From the NCBI GenBank assembly GCA_002387735.1, contig DGKJ01000105.1:1-11699 (forward strand): 11,699 bases of DNA, read 5' to 3'. The notes beneath the pieces were generated by a model. That model saw only the letters and a list, made by a program, of their open reading frames with translations, was not told the DNA's origin and made no database searches. Both the position numbers and the translations under genes were made by a program. Positions 1-7,234 of this stretch are shown piece after piece. The stretch is from Bacteriovoracaceae bacterium UBA4573 (GTDB taxonomy: Bacteria > Bdellovibrionota > UBA1018 > UBA923). How positions within the stretch are numbered: position 1 is the stretch's first letter; each line of letters opens with the position of its first letter.

Positions 1-1
1 C

Positions 2-1033
2 CGCGCGAGCGGAGACACCTGGCTTCTTACAGGAATATTACGGGTTTTGCGTGCCCATCGCCCCAATTGGGAATTGCACGCCCTGGTGAGTTCGGAGGCG
101 GGCCCCTTATTGGAAGGTTTGCCTTTTGTAGACCGCGTGATTGGCGTAACCGAACCGAAATCAAAAACGGATCGACTCGCATTTTGGTTGAAAATGCTGC
201 GGCGCCTTCGAAGCATTCGTTACGATCAGGTTCTAAATTTTCATGCGTCTTTTCGAACTGCATTGGTTTCGCAGTTGCTACGAACGGAGTTGTGTGTGGC
301 GAACGACCACTCGCTGGCTTCCAAAAACCGATTGTCGGATCTTCCAGTTCCTGGCCGAGGCCGGGTGAAGTCGATCATCGACCGCGATCTCGACGTGCTT
401 CGCTCAATCGGAATCTCCGCTACAGTCGACGACGCCCTACCAGAATTAAAGCCGACGACCTACGAAATCGAAGAAGCAAAAAAACTTTTAGGACGCGATA
501 AAAGTGGAGGGACTTACGTATTTTTAGGAGTTGGCGGAAGTCGAGGGGTAAAACGCTGGCCTGCCGAGCACTTTTTAGTTTTGATGGAAAAACTATCGGT
601 CCAATCTAACCATTGTTTTGTTCTAGCAACCGTCCGTTCGGATGAAGAGTGGCTTTCTAGTTTTTTTAAAATGCTTAAAGATAAGCCTGATCTTCAAAAA
701 CGCATTCTGCACTTTAAAAATCTCCCGATTCGAATGGCGATGGCAGTGCTTTCGCAGTGCGATCGGTACATTGGAAACGACTCAGGACTTAAACACATTG
801 CTGCGGCGGTTGGTGTTCCGACCCACACTTTCTTTGGACCTGAGGCGCCACTGGAGTGGCACCCATACCCTACATCTAAACATACATACTCATTTATTGA
901 AGACCTTGCTTGTCGCACTGAAACAGGCAAGCACTGGTGCCCCATTGAAACCTGCGAGCGACACGGACACAAATGTTTAAAAGGCATTACCCCCGATGAA
1001 GTGGCGACTCTATTAAAGGGGTCGTCAAAGTAA
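2..1033 (+). CDS. Glycosyltransferase family 9 (heptosyltransferase-like), 5' partial
   Basis: Probable LPS-core glycosyltransferase of the ADP-heptose:LPS heptosyltransferase family (GT9), acting at the cytoplasmic face of the inner membrane. The frame is open to the left edge, and 343 codons are visible. It begins with an SGDTWLLTG stretch that matches the conserved N-terminal Gly-Asp loop of the family, so probably only about ten residues are missing; a TTG at 47 is in frame but would cut this motif off. Further marks, in visible numbering, are GVGGSRGVKRWP near 176-187 (nucleotide-sugar loop), GNDSGLKHIAAA near 258-269 followed by FFGPE (the hallmark C-terminal donor-binding motif), and a cysteine cluster C313, C318, C325 before the terminal I-P-x-x-V helix, as in many GT9 proteins. 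It is followed after 1 bp by a GT2 gene, suggesting one operon. The exact sugar is not decidable from sequence. Confidence 0.9.
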   Translation, partial: RASGDTWLLTGILRVLRAHRPNWELHALVSSEAGPLLEGLPFVDRVIGVTEPKSKTDRLAFWLKMLRRLRSIRYDQVLNFHASFRTALVSQLLRTELCVANDHSLASKNRLSDLPVPGRGRVKSIIDRDLDVLRSIGISATVDDALPELKPTTYEIEEAKKLLGRDKSGGTYVFLGVGGSRGVKRWPAEHFLVLMEKLSVQSNHCFVLATVRSDEEWLSSFFKMLKDKPDLQKRILHFKNLPIRMAMAVLSQCDRYIGNDSGLKHIAAAVGVPTHTFFGPEAPLEWHPYPTSKHTYSFIEDLACRTETGKHWCPIETCERHGHKCLKGITPDEVATLLKGSSK

Positions 1034-1034
1034 C

Positions 1035-1937
1035 ATGTTGATAAGTGCATTCACTATTGTTCGCAATGGCGTTCGATTCGACTATCCTTTTTTAGAATCA
1101 ATCCGGAGTGTCTTGCCGATATGCGAAGAGTTGATAATCAACGTAGGCGACTCCGACGACTCTACTGAACAGGCGCTTCATCAAATGATCGCGGGACTTA
1201 GCGAAATAGATCAGAAAAAAATTCAAATCTTCAATACCCACTGGCCATTGAACGACCCCGAAAAAAGAAAGGGTGGTCAAATTTTAGCGGAGCAAACCAA
1301 TTATGCTCTTTCAAAGTGTAGCGGCCAATGGTGTTTGTACCTCCAAGCTGACGAAGTGTTGCAGGAAGATGATCTTTCAATAATTAGTCAAGCTGCGGAA
1401 GCGCACCTAAATGATGACCGGGTAGACGCTTTTGTTTTCGAGTACGTTCATTTTTACGCCGACTATACTACGATTCAAACATCACGCTCGTCATATCGCC
1501 GCGAAATTCGCATGGTCCGACGCTCTTCGGGCGCAGTTTCGGTGGGAGATGCCCAGAGTTTTCGATTACCGGACGGAACTAAGCCGAGAGCCGTATTACT
1601 GAAAGCGAAGATTTATCATTACGGCTGGGTAAAAAATCAAGATGTTATGCGGCTCAAAACTGGCTTTATGGACACGCTTTATCACCAAAACGCCGACGCT
1701 GCGCTCCCTGCGACGGGGCCGAATTATCTTTTTAAAAGTTTCGTAGGCTTGAAAAAATTTACGGGTCGGCATCCTGGCGTCATGAAAACTCGGGTAGAGG
1801 CTGCCGGGAACTTTGACTTTTCTCGCGCCCCTAGGGTATTTCAGATAAAAGACGTCTGGAAAATCGTTTCTGGCTGGATTGAGCGAGCCACTGGCTGGCG
1901 TCCGTTCGAATATAAAAGTTATCGGTTAATTCGGTGA
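1035..1937 (+). CDS. Glycosyltransferase family 2 (variant motifs)
   Basis: Likely GT-A fold glycosyltransferase of 300 residues adding a sugar to an LPS or capsule precursor in the cytoplasm. The N-terminus (FTIVRNG at 6-12, then a helix and the strand ELIINVGDSDDST at 32-44) has the layout of GT2 enzymes. However, the usual DDGSxD nucleotide-binding loop reads GDSDDST, and the usual DADE metal site reads QADE (104-107). The C-terminal half has a KIYHYGWVKN block (192-201), which I associate with a recurrent GT2 subgroup, and a basic C-terminus. The ATG at 1035 lies 1 bp after the previous stop. AAAGGGG (1015-1021) could serve as a ribosome site, although its spacing of about 13 nt is long. 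There is no transmembrane segment. Family assignment is firm; donor and acceptor are unknown. Confidence 0.85.
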   Translation: MLISAFTIVRNGVRFDYPFLESIRSVLPICEELIINVGDSDDSTEQALHQMIAGLSEIDQKKIQIFNTHWPLNDPEKRKGGQILAEQTNYALSKCSGQWCLYLQADEVLQEDDLSIISQAAEAHLNDDRVDAFVFEYVHFYADYTTIQTSRSSYRREIRMVRRSSGAVSVGDAQSFRLPDGTKPRAVLLKAKIYHYGWVKNQDVMRLKTGFMDTLYHQNADAALPATGPNYLFKSFVGLKKFTGRHPGVMKTRVEAAGNFDFSRAPRVFQIKDVWKIVSGWIERATGWRPFEYKSYRLIR

Positions 1938-1940
1938 ACT

Positions 1941-2777
1941 ATGTACAAAAAAGGTGAAAAACCTCTCGCGAGCGTAATCATGACCACTTACAACGCGCCT
2001 AGGCATTTGGCGCTGGCGTTGGCGGGGTTTCAAATTCAAACTGAGAACAATTTTGAATTACACATTGCCGACGACGGCAGTACTTCAGAAACTTCTGATC
2101 TTGTGGAACAAAGCATGCAACGCATGCCGTTTCCGGTAATTTACTCTTGGCAGCAAGACCTAGGATACCGCAAAACCAAAATTTTAAATGAGGCCATTCG
2201 TAAGGCGAAATCCGACTATTTTATCTTCATCGACGGAGACTGCATTCCCCACCGCGACTTCGTTAAGAATCATCTTAAATATCGCCAGGCGGGCTACTAT
2301 CTGGCCGGACGTCGCGTAGAGCTGGGGCCACATTACTCGGCCCGCATTACGCCCGACCAAGTTTTAAAGGGAGCATTAAATCGCCCGAATCTTGGTCTGC
2401 TACTCAGTTGCCTGCGTGATGACTCTGCATACTGGCATCGTTCGCTCCCTATATACAATTCGACTTTGCGTCATTTGCTCAAAATGGATCACGTAGATGA
2501 CCTGAAGGGCTGTAATTTCTCTGTAGATCGTGAATCACTCTTTAAAGTGAACGGATTCGACGAAGACTACGAGGGATATGCACGCGAAGATACCGATCTT
2601 GAAGTGCGTCTGCAGTACCTTGGTTTAAAAATTAAATCACTCAAGGGTTTAGCGATACAGTATCATGTTTGGCATGATCGACTTCCGGAGAGTGAAGGGA
2701 ACAAACTTAAATTAAGAGAGCTGGGCGGGTCGCGTGTTGCCGCCTGTCGTAACGGGATCGTCAAAGGTGCGAACTAA
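1941..2777 (+). CDS. Glycosyltransferase family 2 with galactosyltransferase-type C-terminus
   Basis: Cytoplasmic GT-A glycosyltransferase of 278 residues. It shows the canonical GT2 signatures in order: SVIMTTYNAP (11-20), IADDGST (42-48), the DxD metal site as IDGDC (97-101), and then GCNFSVDRESLFKVNGFDED (190-209) with YAREDTDLEVR (213-223). The last block is the acceptor-side Glyco_transf_7C-like motif seen in chondroitin-synthase and LPS glycosyltransferases, where the ED pair (216-217) is catalytic or acceptor-binding. His242 and His245 (QYHVWH) are typical late metal ligands. It starts 3 bp after the previous gene, in the same reading frame, with only a weak GGTGA site, so translational coupling is likely. 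The linked sugar cannot be determined. Confidence 0.92.
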   Translation: MYKKGEKPLASVIMTTYNAPRHLALALAGFQIQTENNFELHIADDGSTSETSDLVEQSMQRMPFPVIYSWQQDLGYRKTKILNEAIRKAKSDYFIFIDGDCIPHRDFVKNHLKYRQAGYYLAGRRVELGPHYSARITPDQVLKGALNRPNLGLLLSCLRDDSAYWHRSLPIYNSTLRHLLKMDHVDDLKGCNFSVDRESLFKVNGFDEDYEGYAREDTDLEVRLQYLGLKIKSLKGLAIQYHVWHDRLPESEGNKLKLRELGGSRVAACRNGIVKGAN

Positions 2778-3828
2778 ATTATTTTTGCTTCTGTTTCTTT
2801 TTTCTTTTCCTCTTAACGCATTTGAAAAAATTCTACTTCACTTTGACCAACTCGAGGCGTTTGTTGTTCGGGAGACGCTTGGGGAAAAATCTGAATGGTT
2901 GACGCTCACTCCTTTTTCTTCGGACGCGTACCCTGCGCCTGGTCAGGCAGTACCGCTGCTAGCGGATACAGCGAATGTTGAAGTAGCAGTGAATGCCAAT
3001 TTTTATCGTGAAGACCAGCCAGGTTTTTTGAAACCGATTGGTCTGGTCGTAAAAAATGGTGAAATACTTTCTGAGCCACACCCCAATTGGCCGTCGGCGG
3101 GTTGGTCGAAAAAAGGTTGGATTTGGGATCAAGTCAGCATTCAAGCAACATTTGAATTAATAGACAGTCGCGGAACTGTTTTGAAAACAAAACTCTGTCG
3201 GTTAAATGCGCCGGCAAGTTTTGGTTGTGCGTCGTTGTGGACTCGAGGAACCGAAGCCAAGAAATGGCGGTCCAAACAAAAAGGAAAAATCGTTGTTGAT
3301 GCAAAGGGAAATGGGCTTTCGATCGGGACCACTGAGTTTGTGCCAGTAACTGAAAGTCAAAAACCGTGGATTTTAGAGTTTCCCAATAACGTAAGTTTCA
3401 AAGTGCTCCAACGAGTGAAGAGGGTTCGAGTTTCAGTTAAGTTAAACGGTACTCGTCACGGAGAAGAGTGGAACACTATTACCGAGGCTATCAGCGGCAG
3501 TCACGTGTTTGCGGAGGAAGGTATTTTTCCCCCTGAAAAGTTTAATCGTCCTTGGGCAGCTGAAAAACAACCTCGGACTTTAATTGGACTAGATTCGAGT
3601 CAGAGATTCTTCGTGGCGGTATTCGATGGGCGTAGAATAGATAGTGAAGGAGTATCAGTGCGCACAGCCTGGGAACATTTAAAAGCGAAACTCGATGCGA
3701 AGTGGGTATTAAATTTAGACGGCGGTGGATCTTCGGCACTTGTTTTTAAGAAACAACTCTTAAATAAACCCTCAAACGGAATTCCTCGTGCGATAGCTGT
3801 GGGAATTGGTGCAAAATCGACGCTCTGA
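2767..3828 (+). CDS. Secreted phosphodiester glycosidase (NAGPA-domain) family protein
   Basis: Predicted exported protein of 353 residues with the fold of the lysosomal uncovering enzyme (N-acetylglucosamine-1-phosphodiester alpha-N-acetylglucosaminidase, Pfam NAGPA/PF09992). Bacterial members are linked to exopolysaccharide and envelope glycans. I chose the GTG at 2767 because it gives a clean Sec signal peptide (MRTKLFLLLFLFSFPLNA, cleavage before FEK). The open frame runs back to a GTG at 2734, but that would add 11 residues ahead of the signal and increase the overlap with the previous gene from 11 to 44 bp. Family motifs from this start: VNANFYRED (75-83) with GLVVKNGE following, RTLIGLD (270-276), VFDGRR (285-290), and the diagnostic NLDGGGSSALVF (316-327) plus IPRAIAVGIG near the end. 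C144 and C154 are the only two cysteines after the signal and may form a disulphide. As last gene of the glycosyltransferase operon it may trim or remodel the glycan outside the cytoplasm (inference). Confidence 0.85.
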   Translation: MRTKLFLLLFLFSFPLNAFEKILLHFDQLEAFVVRETLGEKSEWLTLTPFSSDAYPAPGQAVPLLADTANVEVAVNANFYREDQPGFLKPIGLVVKNGEILSEPHPNWPSAGWSKKGWIWDQVSIQATFELIDSRGTVLKTKLCRLNAPASFGCASLWTRGTEAKKWRSKQKGKIVVDAKGNGLSIGTTEFVPVTESQKPWILEFPNNVSFKVLQRVKRVRVSVKLNGTRHGEEWNTITEAISGSHVFAEEGIFPPEKFNRPWAAEKQPRTLIGLDSSQRFFVAVFDGRRIDSEGVSVRTAWEHLKAKLDAKWVLNLDGGGSSALVFKKQLLNKPSNGIPRAIAVGIGAKSTL

Positions 3829-3829
3829 G

Positions 3830-6400
3830 TTAGTTTGGATTTGCGATTAAGTTTTTTAGATACTGTTTTTGTTTTTGGTCTTTCAGTTTGGCCGAAACGA
3901 CGTTGATAGTTTTTGCGATCGCCGGGTCTTTGAGACCCAATTTCAAAATAATCTCAGCTAGGTTTGCTTCGTAGTAGTTGTTTTGGTGTTCAGTTGCTAT
4001 TGTGATGAATGCCATTAGATTGGCTTTGTTGTTTAACAAAACTTTGGGATTCGAATGATCATATTTGATCATTCTCATTATCTCCCAGGCGGCCATCGGA
4101 TGCTTTGATAATTTGTTTGATTGATTCAACCAAGGCAAAACAGAGTTAGCAATGTATTCGATATCTGAATCAATACTGGTGCGTTTCGTCAATCTAATAG
4201 CCCCCAAGAAGCCGGAAATTGATTTGGGTGATTCGCGCGATATTACATCGAAAACAACATCGAATCGGTGGCGGTTCAGGGGTAAATCGTAGGTCGTTAA
4301 AAAGTTTGCAAGTGTCGCAGTTAAACCAATATCCGGTCCAGTATTTTTCTCAAACCCCTTTGTCTGAAAAACTGAACGACTGATTATTCTGATGTCTTCG
4401 TCTTCCAAGGGAATGTTCCACATGCGATCGAAAGAATCGATTAATCGCAGAAGATGTTGGCGTGACGTAGAATTTTCTAGTTCGATTAACCGCTGTATCG
4501 TAAGAAATTTAACATCTGGAGTCTTGGCGGCAAGACGGCAGTTGGTCAATACCCAATCCGCACTATAGAAAATAGAATCGTTAGCCGAATTGGTCGGGAG
4601 GGTTTCACAAAAACGTTGCATGGACTGTTTATCGTCAAACACGGCGTCAGGGTAATATATAATACCTCTAACAACTTCTTGAACGCCATAAGAGCTAAAG
4701 TCATTATTTAGATCTGAAACAATAGTAGTTAATATTTCAGATTTTACATTTTTCTCCAGTTCGGACCACGGTATGGGCAATCGTCGGTACACTAAGCTTC
4801 TTAAGTCGGGCTCAAAATTCTTAAAGTTGCTCCAAAAATCAACTGGCAAACTCACCGATGAAAATTGCGACATGCAAGCTACTGCCAGTATGTCTTTAGC
4901 CTCTGGTTTGAGTATTTTTTCGACTTGATCATTGGTTTTTGGAATACTGACCCATGAGTGAGGAAGAAAACGGTAGGATGATGCGATTTCACAAAGTTCT
5001 TCGGTCGTGTCGTAGGTAATTTTGTCTTTAAAATAGTTAGTCAAAATTGCATCGATTTTGTCGTTAAGTTCCATGGAACTAATGTGGTTTGCAATCCTAG
5101 CCAGGCGCAATAGGTAAACTGTTCGAGGAATATTGAATTCATTTTCTTTTATTAGCGTTTGAAGTTCTTTTTCTCGCCCTTTCAACGCGTGCTCGATAAA
5201 TGTGGAGTTGTGAGCATCCCATTCAAAACTTTGAACAATTTGATGAATACTAAGTTTTTGTGACGCGCTCTCGAAGCGAGTAAGGTCGTTAGCCTTCATG
5301 GCGCTTTGCCATTCACACAAGGGGTTGGGTTCAGTTTTCGAAGTTTTTGAATCATAAATATTCTGGCAAGAACGCACACCATGGGAATACAACAGATCGT
5401 GCATTCTCTCGTCTTTATTTAGCGACTGCGATGCCGATCCCGAGTGCATAAAAGTTTCTTCGGTTTCTGGGTAAATAGATTCGAATTGCACAGCTTTTAG
5501 CCCCTGTTCGGCGGCCTGTGCAGCTCGCATCGCCTGGAGGTTATAAATTCGTTTAAACCATTTTTTAGCGGCGTTTTCGGTGTTGTATGCTCCGAAATAC
5601 TTTTTTATTTGAACTATGAGATCTTCTTTCTTTCCTGGGGCAAGAGGGTCGATGTGAATGATTTCAGGAACCATTTTGAAGACTTGTTTCCAGCGTTCGG
5701 TCTTTGCTTTTTGCCACTTCGAATTTATTTCTGCGGCGATTCGTTGGCTGCGCCGTTTACTATAACCGCGGTTATAAAGCTTTGAAGCCACAAACGACTC
5801 ATTAGTCATGGGTTCTTTGGGCGTAAAAGGCCCGCCAATTCCAAAGTGCCAGACTTGGAGTAGGTCCGAGGTGTGATTCCTGCACTCGTCGGAACATTGG
5901 GCAGCCTCGAGTTCCTCTAAGAGCGAAAAATGTGGTGCGATATATCCTGAGTTTGGGCCGGTTACGTCGGGGTTTGCTATTTGATCGCCTAAAATTAGTA
6001 ATACATTGCATCCAGCGATTTGTTCACAAGTAGTTCCAATTGCTCCCCAGCGCTCGGTCGAAGTTGAAAGAAAACGAGTGTCGAATTTTATCGTTCGTTG
6101 AATAACTAATGGAATTTCTGCCTCGGAACCGTCTGCGGTATTGACTGAAATTATGCTTTTGTCTTTTTGTATTACCTTTTTGTAGTCTTCGATTACTTCA
6201 GTTTTTAGCTGGTTGATGCCAAAGTCATTGTCGCCGATTTGAAAAATACAAACGTTCACGGTTTCAGTGTTCAACACAAATCGGTCTTGATCGTAAACCC
6301 GGAGCACAGATTTGGTGTTGCCCTTAGCGGCCGAGGGCATACTGATCACAGCGGTTGCCATTAAAATTAGAGCGAATCTCATATACCAACATTTCGGCAT
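3830..6400 (-). CDS. Large secreted protein of unknown function, alpha-helical C-terminus
   Basis: I do not recognise this 856-residue protein. The N-terminus is a Sec signal peptide, best read from Met7 (ATG at 6380-6382): MRFALILMATAVISMPSAAKG. From the first ATG (6398-6400) six polar/aromatic residues precede it. Neither start has a purine-rich ribosome site; upstream is AATACCCCCGCGT. Residues about 45-190 look alpha/beta, with hydrophobic strands VNVCIFQIG (48-56), NVLLILGD (132-139) and LQVWHFGIGG (181-190), and contain cysteines at 51, 125, 131, 169 and 173 (CSDEC). Residues about 200-300 are basic and helical. From about 370 to 850 the sequence looks all-helical, resembling an alpha-solenoid, but with no repeat consensus I can call. 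The gene is visibly AT-richer than its neighbours, for example about 30% GC over 4681-4740. It follows the amidase gene after 15 bp and ends 1 bp from the convergent glycosidase gene. A periplasmic or outer-membrane-associated role is inferred only from the signal. Confidence 0.85.
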   Translation of the reverse strand: MPKCWYMRFALILMATAVISMPSAAKGNTKSVLRVYDQDRFVLNTETVNVCIFQIGDNDFGINQLKTEVIEDYKKVIQKDKSIISVNTADGSEAEIPLVIQRTIKFDTRFLSTSTERWGAIGTTCEQIAGCNVLLILGDQIANPDVTGPNSGYIAPHFSLLEELEAAQCSDECRNHTSDLLQVWHFGIGGPFTPKEPMTNESFVASKLYNRGYSKRRSQRIAAEINSKWQKAKTERWKQVFKMVPEIIHIDPLAPGKKEDLIVQIKKYFGAYNTENAAKKWFKRIYNLQAMRAAQAAEQGLKAVQFESIYPETEETFMHSGSASQSLNKDERMHDLLYSHGVRSCQNIYDSKTSKTEPNPLCEWQSAMKANDLTRFESASQKLSIHQIVQSFEWDAHNSTFIEHALKGREKELQTLIKENEFNIPRTVYLLRLARIANHISSMELNDKIDAILTNYFKDKITYDTTEELCEIASSYRFLPHSWVSIPKTNDQVEKILKPEAKDILAVACMSQFSSVSLPVDFWSNFKNFEPDLRSLVYRRLPIPWSELEKNVKSEILTTIVSDLNNDFSSYGVQEVVRGIIYYPDAVFDDKQSMQRFCETLPTNSANDSIFYSADWVLTNCRLAAKTPDVKFLTIQRLIELENSTSRQHLLRLIDSFDRMWNIPLEDEDIRIISRSVFQTKGFEKNTGPDIGLTATLANFLTTYDLPLNRHRFDVVFDVISRESPKSISGFLGAIRLTKRTSIDSDIEYIANSVLPWLNQSNKLSKHPMAAWEIMRMIKYDHSNPKVLLNNKANLMAFITIATEHQNNYYEANLAEIILKLGLKDPAIAKTINVVSAKLKDQKQKQYLKNLIANPN

Positions 6401-6415
6401 ACGCGGGGGTATTGC

Positions 6416-7231
6416 TTAGAGTAGCGAAAACACGTCTTTGCGGTAATGGTTCAAGACCGGCAATTCTTTCCGTACTTTAGCGAGGAATTTAAAATCAATG
6501 TCGGCCAGTACGACGGTTTCGCAGTCTGGAGCGGTCGCGAGGACGCTGCCCCAGGGGTCGATAATGCTCGTTTTTCCCCAGGAAACTTTCTTTTGGGTGT
6601 GGCGACCAATCTGGGCTGGCGCCACAATGTAGACCTGATTTTCGATCGCTCGCGCCTTTAACAAAGAAAGCCAGTGGTCCTTGCCAGTGTACATGGTGAA
6701 GGCTGACGGTACGAAAATCACACGAGCGCCCGCGAGCGCGAGTACCCGGTAGAGCTCCGGAAAACGCAGATCATAACAAATCGTAAGACCTGCTTTGCCA
6801 AACGGCGTTTCAACAAGTCCAGGCTTGGTGCCGCGTGCGAAAGTGTCGGATTCACGGAACGCTCGCGACTCGGTGAGTTCGCTATCGAAGAGGTGGATTT
6901 TATCGTAAAAACCCAAAACCTCTCCCTTTTGGCCAATTAAATAGGAACGATTCACAAGCTTTTTATTTGCGGTAAGAGTGGGGATCCCACCCGCCAATAC
7001 AAAGACACCATTTTTAGCTGCGAAATTGGCGGCAGTATCGAACGCTAAGCCCTTTTTTGGTTGTTCAGCTTCTTTAGGGATGTCGGCTCGTTTGCCTATA
7101 AACGAAAAATACTCTGGCAACGCTACCAACTCAGCTCCTTGGCGCAAAGCTCGCTCCATTAAGGCCGATGCAACAGCGAGGTTCTTTTTTTTATCGCTCT
7201 TTGACGTAAGTTGAATTGCTGCGACTAACAC
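6416..7231 (-). CDS. Carbon-nitrogen hydrolase (nitrilase superfamily, Nit1 / deaminated-glutathione-amidase-like)
   Basis: Cytoplasmic amidase of 271 residues, a normal length for single-domain nitrilase-superfamily enzymes. The Glu-Lys-Cys catalytic triad is complete: E40 in LVALPEYF, K111 in FYDKIHLFD and C152 in LTICYDLRFPEL. The context around them (KIHLFD, CYDLRFPEL, FVPSAFTMYTGKDHW, LKARAIENQVYIVAPAQIG, DPWGSVLA) is typical of the Nit1/Nit2 branch, whose best-known activity is hydrolysis of deaminated glutathione or omega-amidase side reactions, a metabolite-repair role. The exact substrate here is inferred. It starts with GTG at 7231 just 3 bp after the ugd stop and in the same reading frame, so it is probably translated by coupling. 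It lies between ugd and the unknown secreted gene in one minus-strand operon. Confidence 0.93.
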   Translation of the reverse strand: MLVAAIQLTSKSDKKKNLAVASALMERALRQGAELVALPEYFSFIGKRADIPKEAEQPKKGLAFDTAANFAAKNGVFVLAGGIPTLTANKKLVNRSYLIGQKGEVLGFYDKIHLFDSELTESRAFRESDTFARGTKPGLVETPFGKAGLTICYDLRFPELYRVLALAGARVIFVPSAFTMYTGKDHWLSLLKARAIENQVYIVAPAQIGRHTQKKVSWGKTSIIDPWGSVLATAPDCETVVLADIDFKFLAKVRKELPVLNHYRKDVFSLL

Positions 7232-7234
7232 GCT

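Noticed and set aside
3780..3807. Inverted repeat AATTCC ... GGAATT near the end of the glycosidase gene as a terminator for the minus-strand operon
   Set aside because: The loop is 16 nt, the stem is AT-rich, and no T tract follows on the minus strand; it is likely chance within coding sequence.
3830..6400. Caspase-like (clan CD) peptidase in the secreted protein, prompted by hydrophobic strands, VWHFG at 183-187 and nearby cysteines
   Set aside because: There is no His-Gly plus downstream Ala-Cys-x-Gly pairing in the right order and spacing; the resemblance is too weak to call.
7185..7192. Run of eight A on the coding strand of the amidase gene (A-AAA-AAG slippery pattern at codons 14-16) as a programmed frameshift site
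   Set aside because: The normal frame gives a complete nitrilase with all catalytic residues, and I see no stimulatory hairpin or alternative product worth making.
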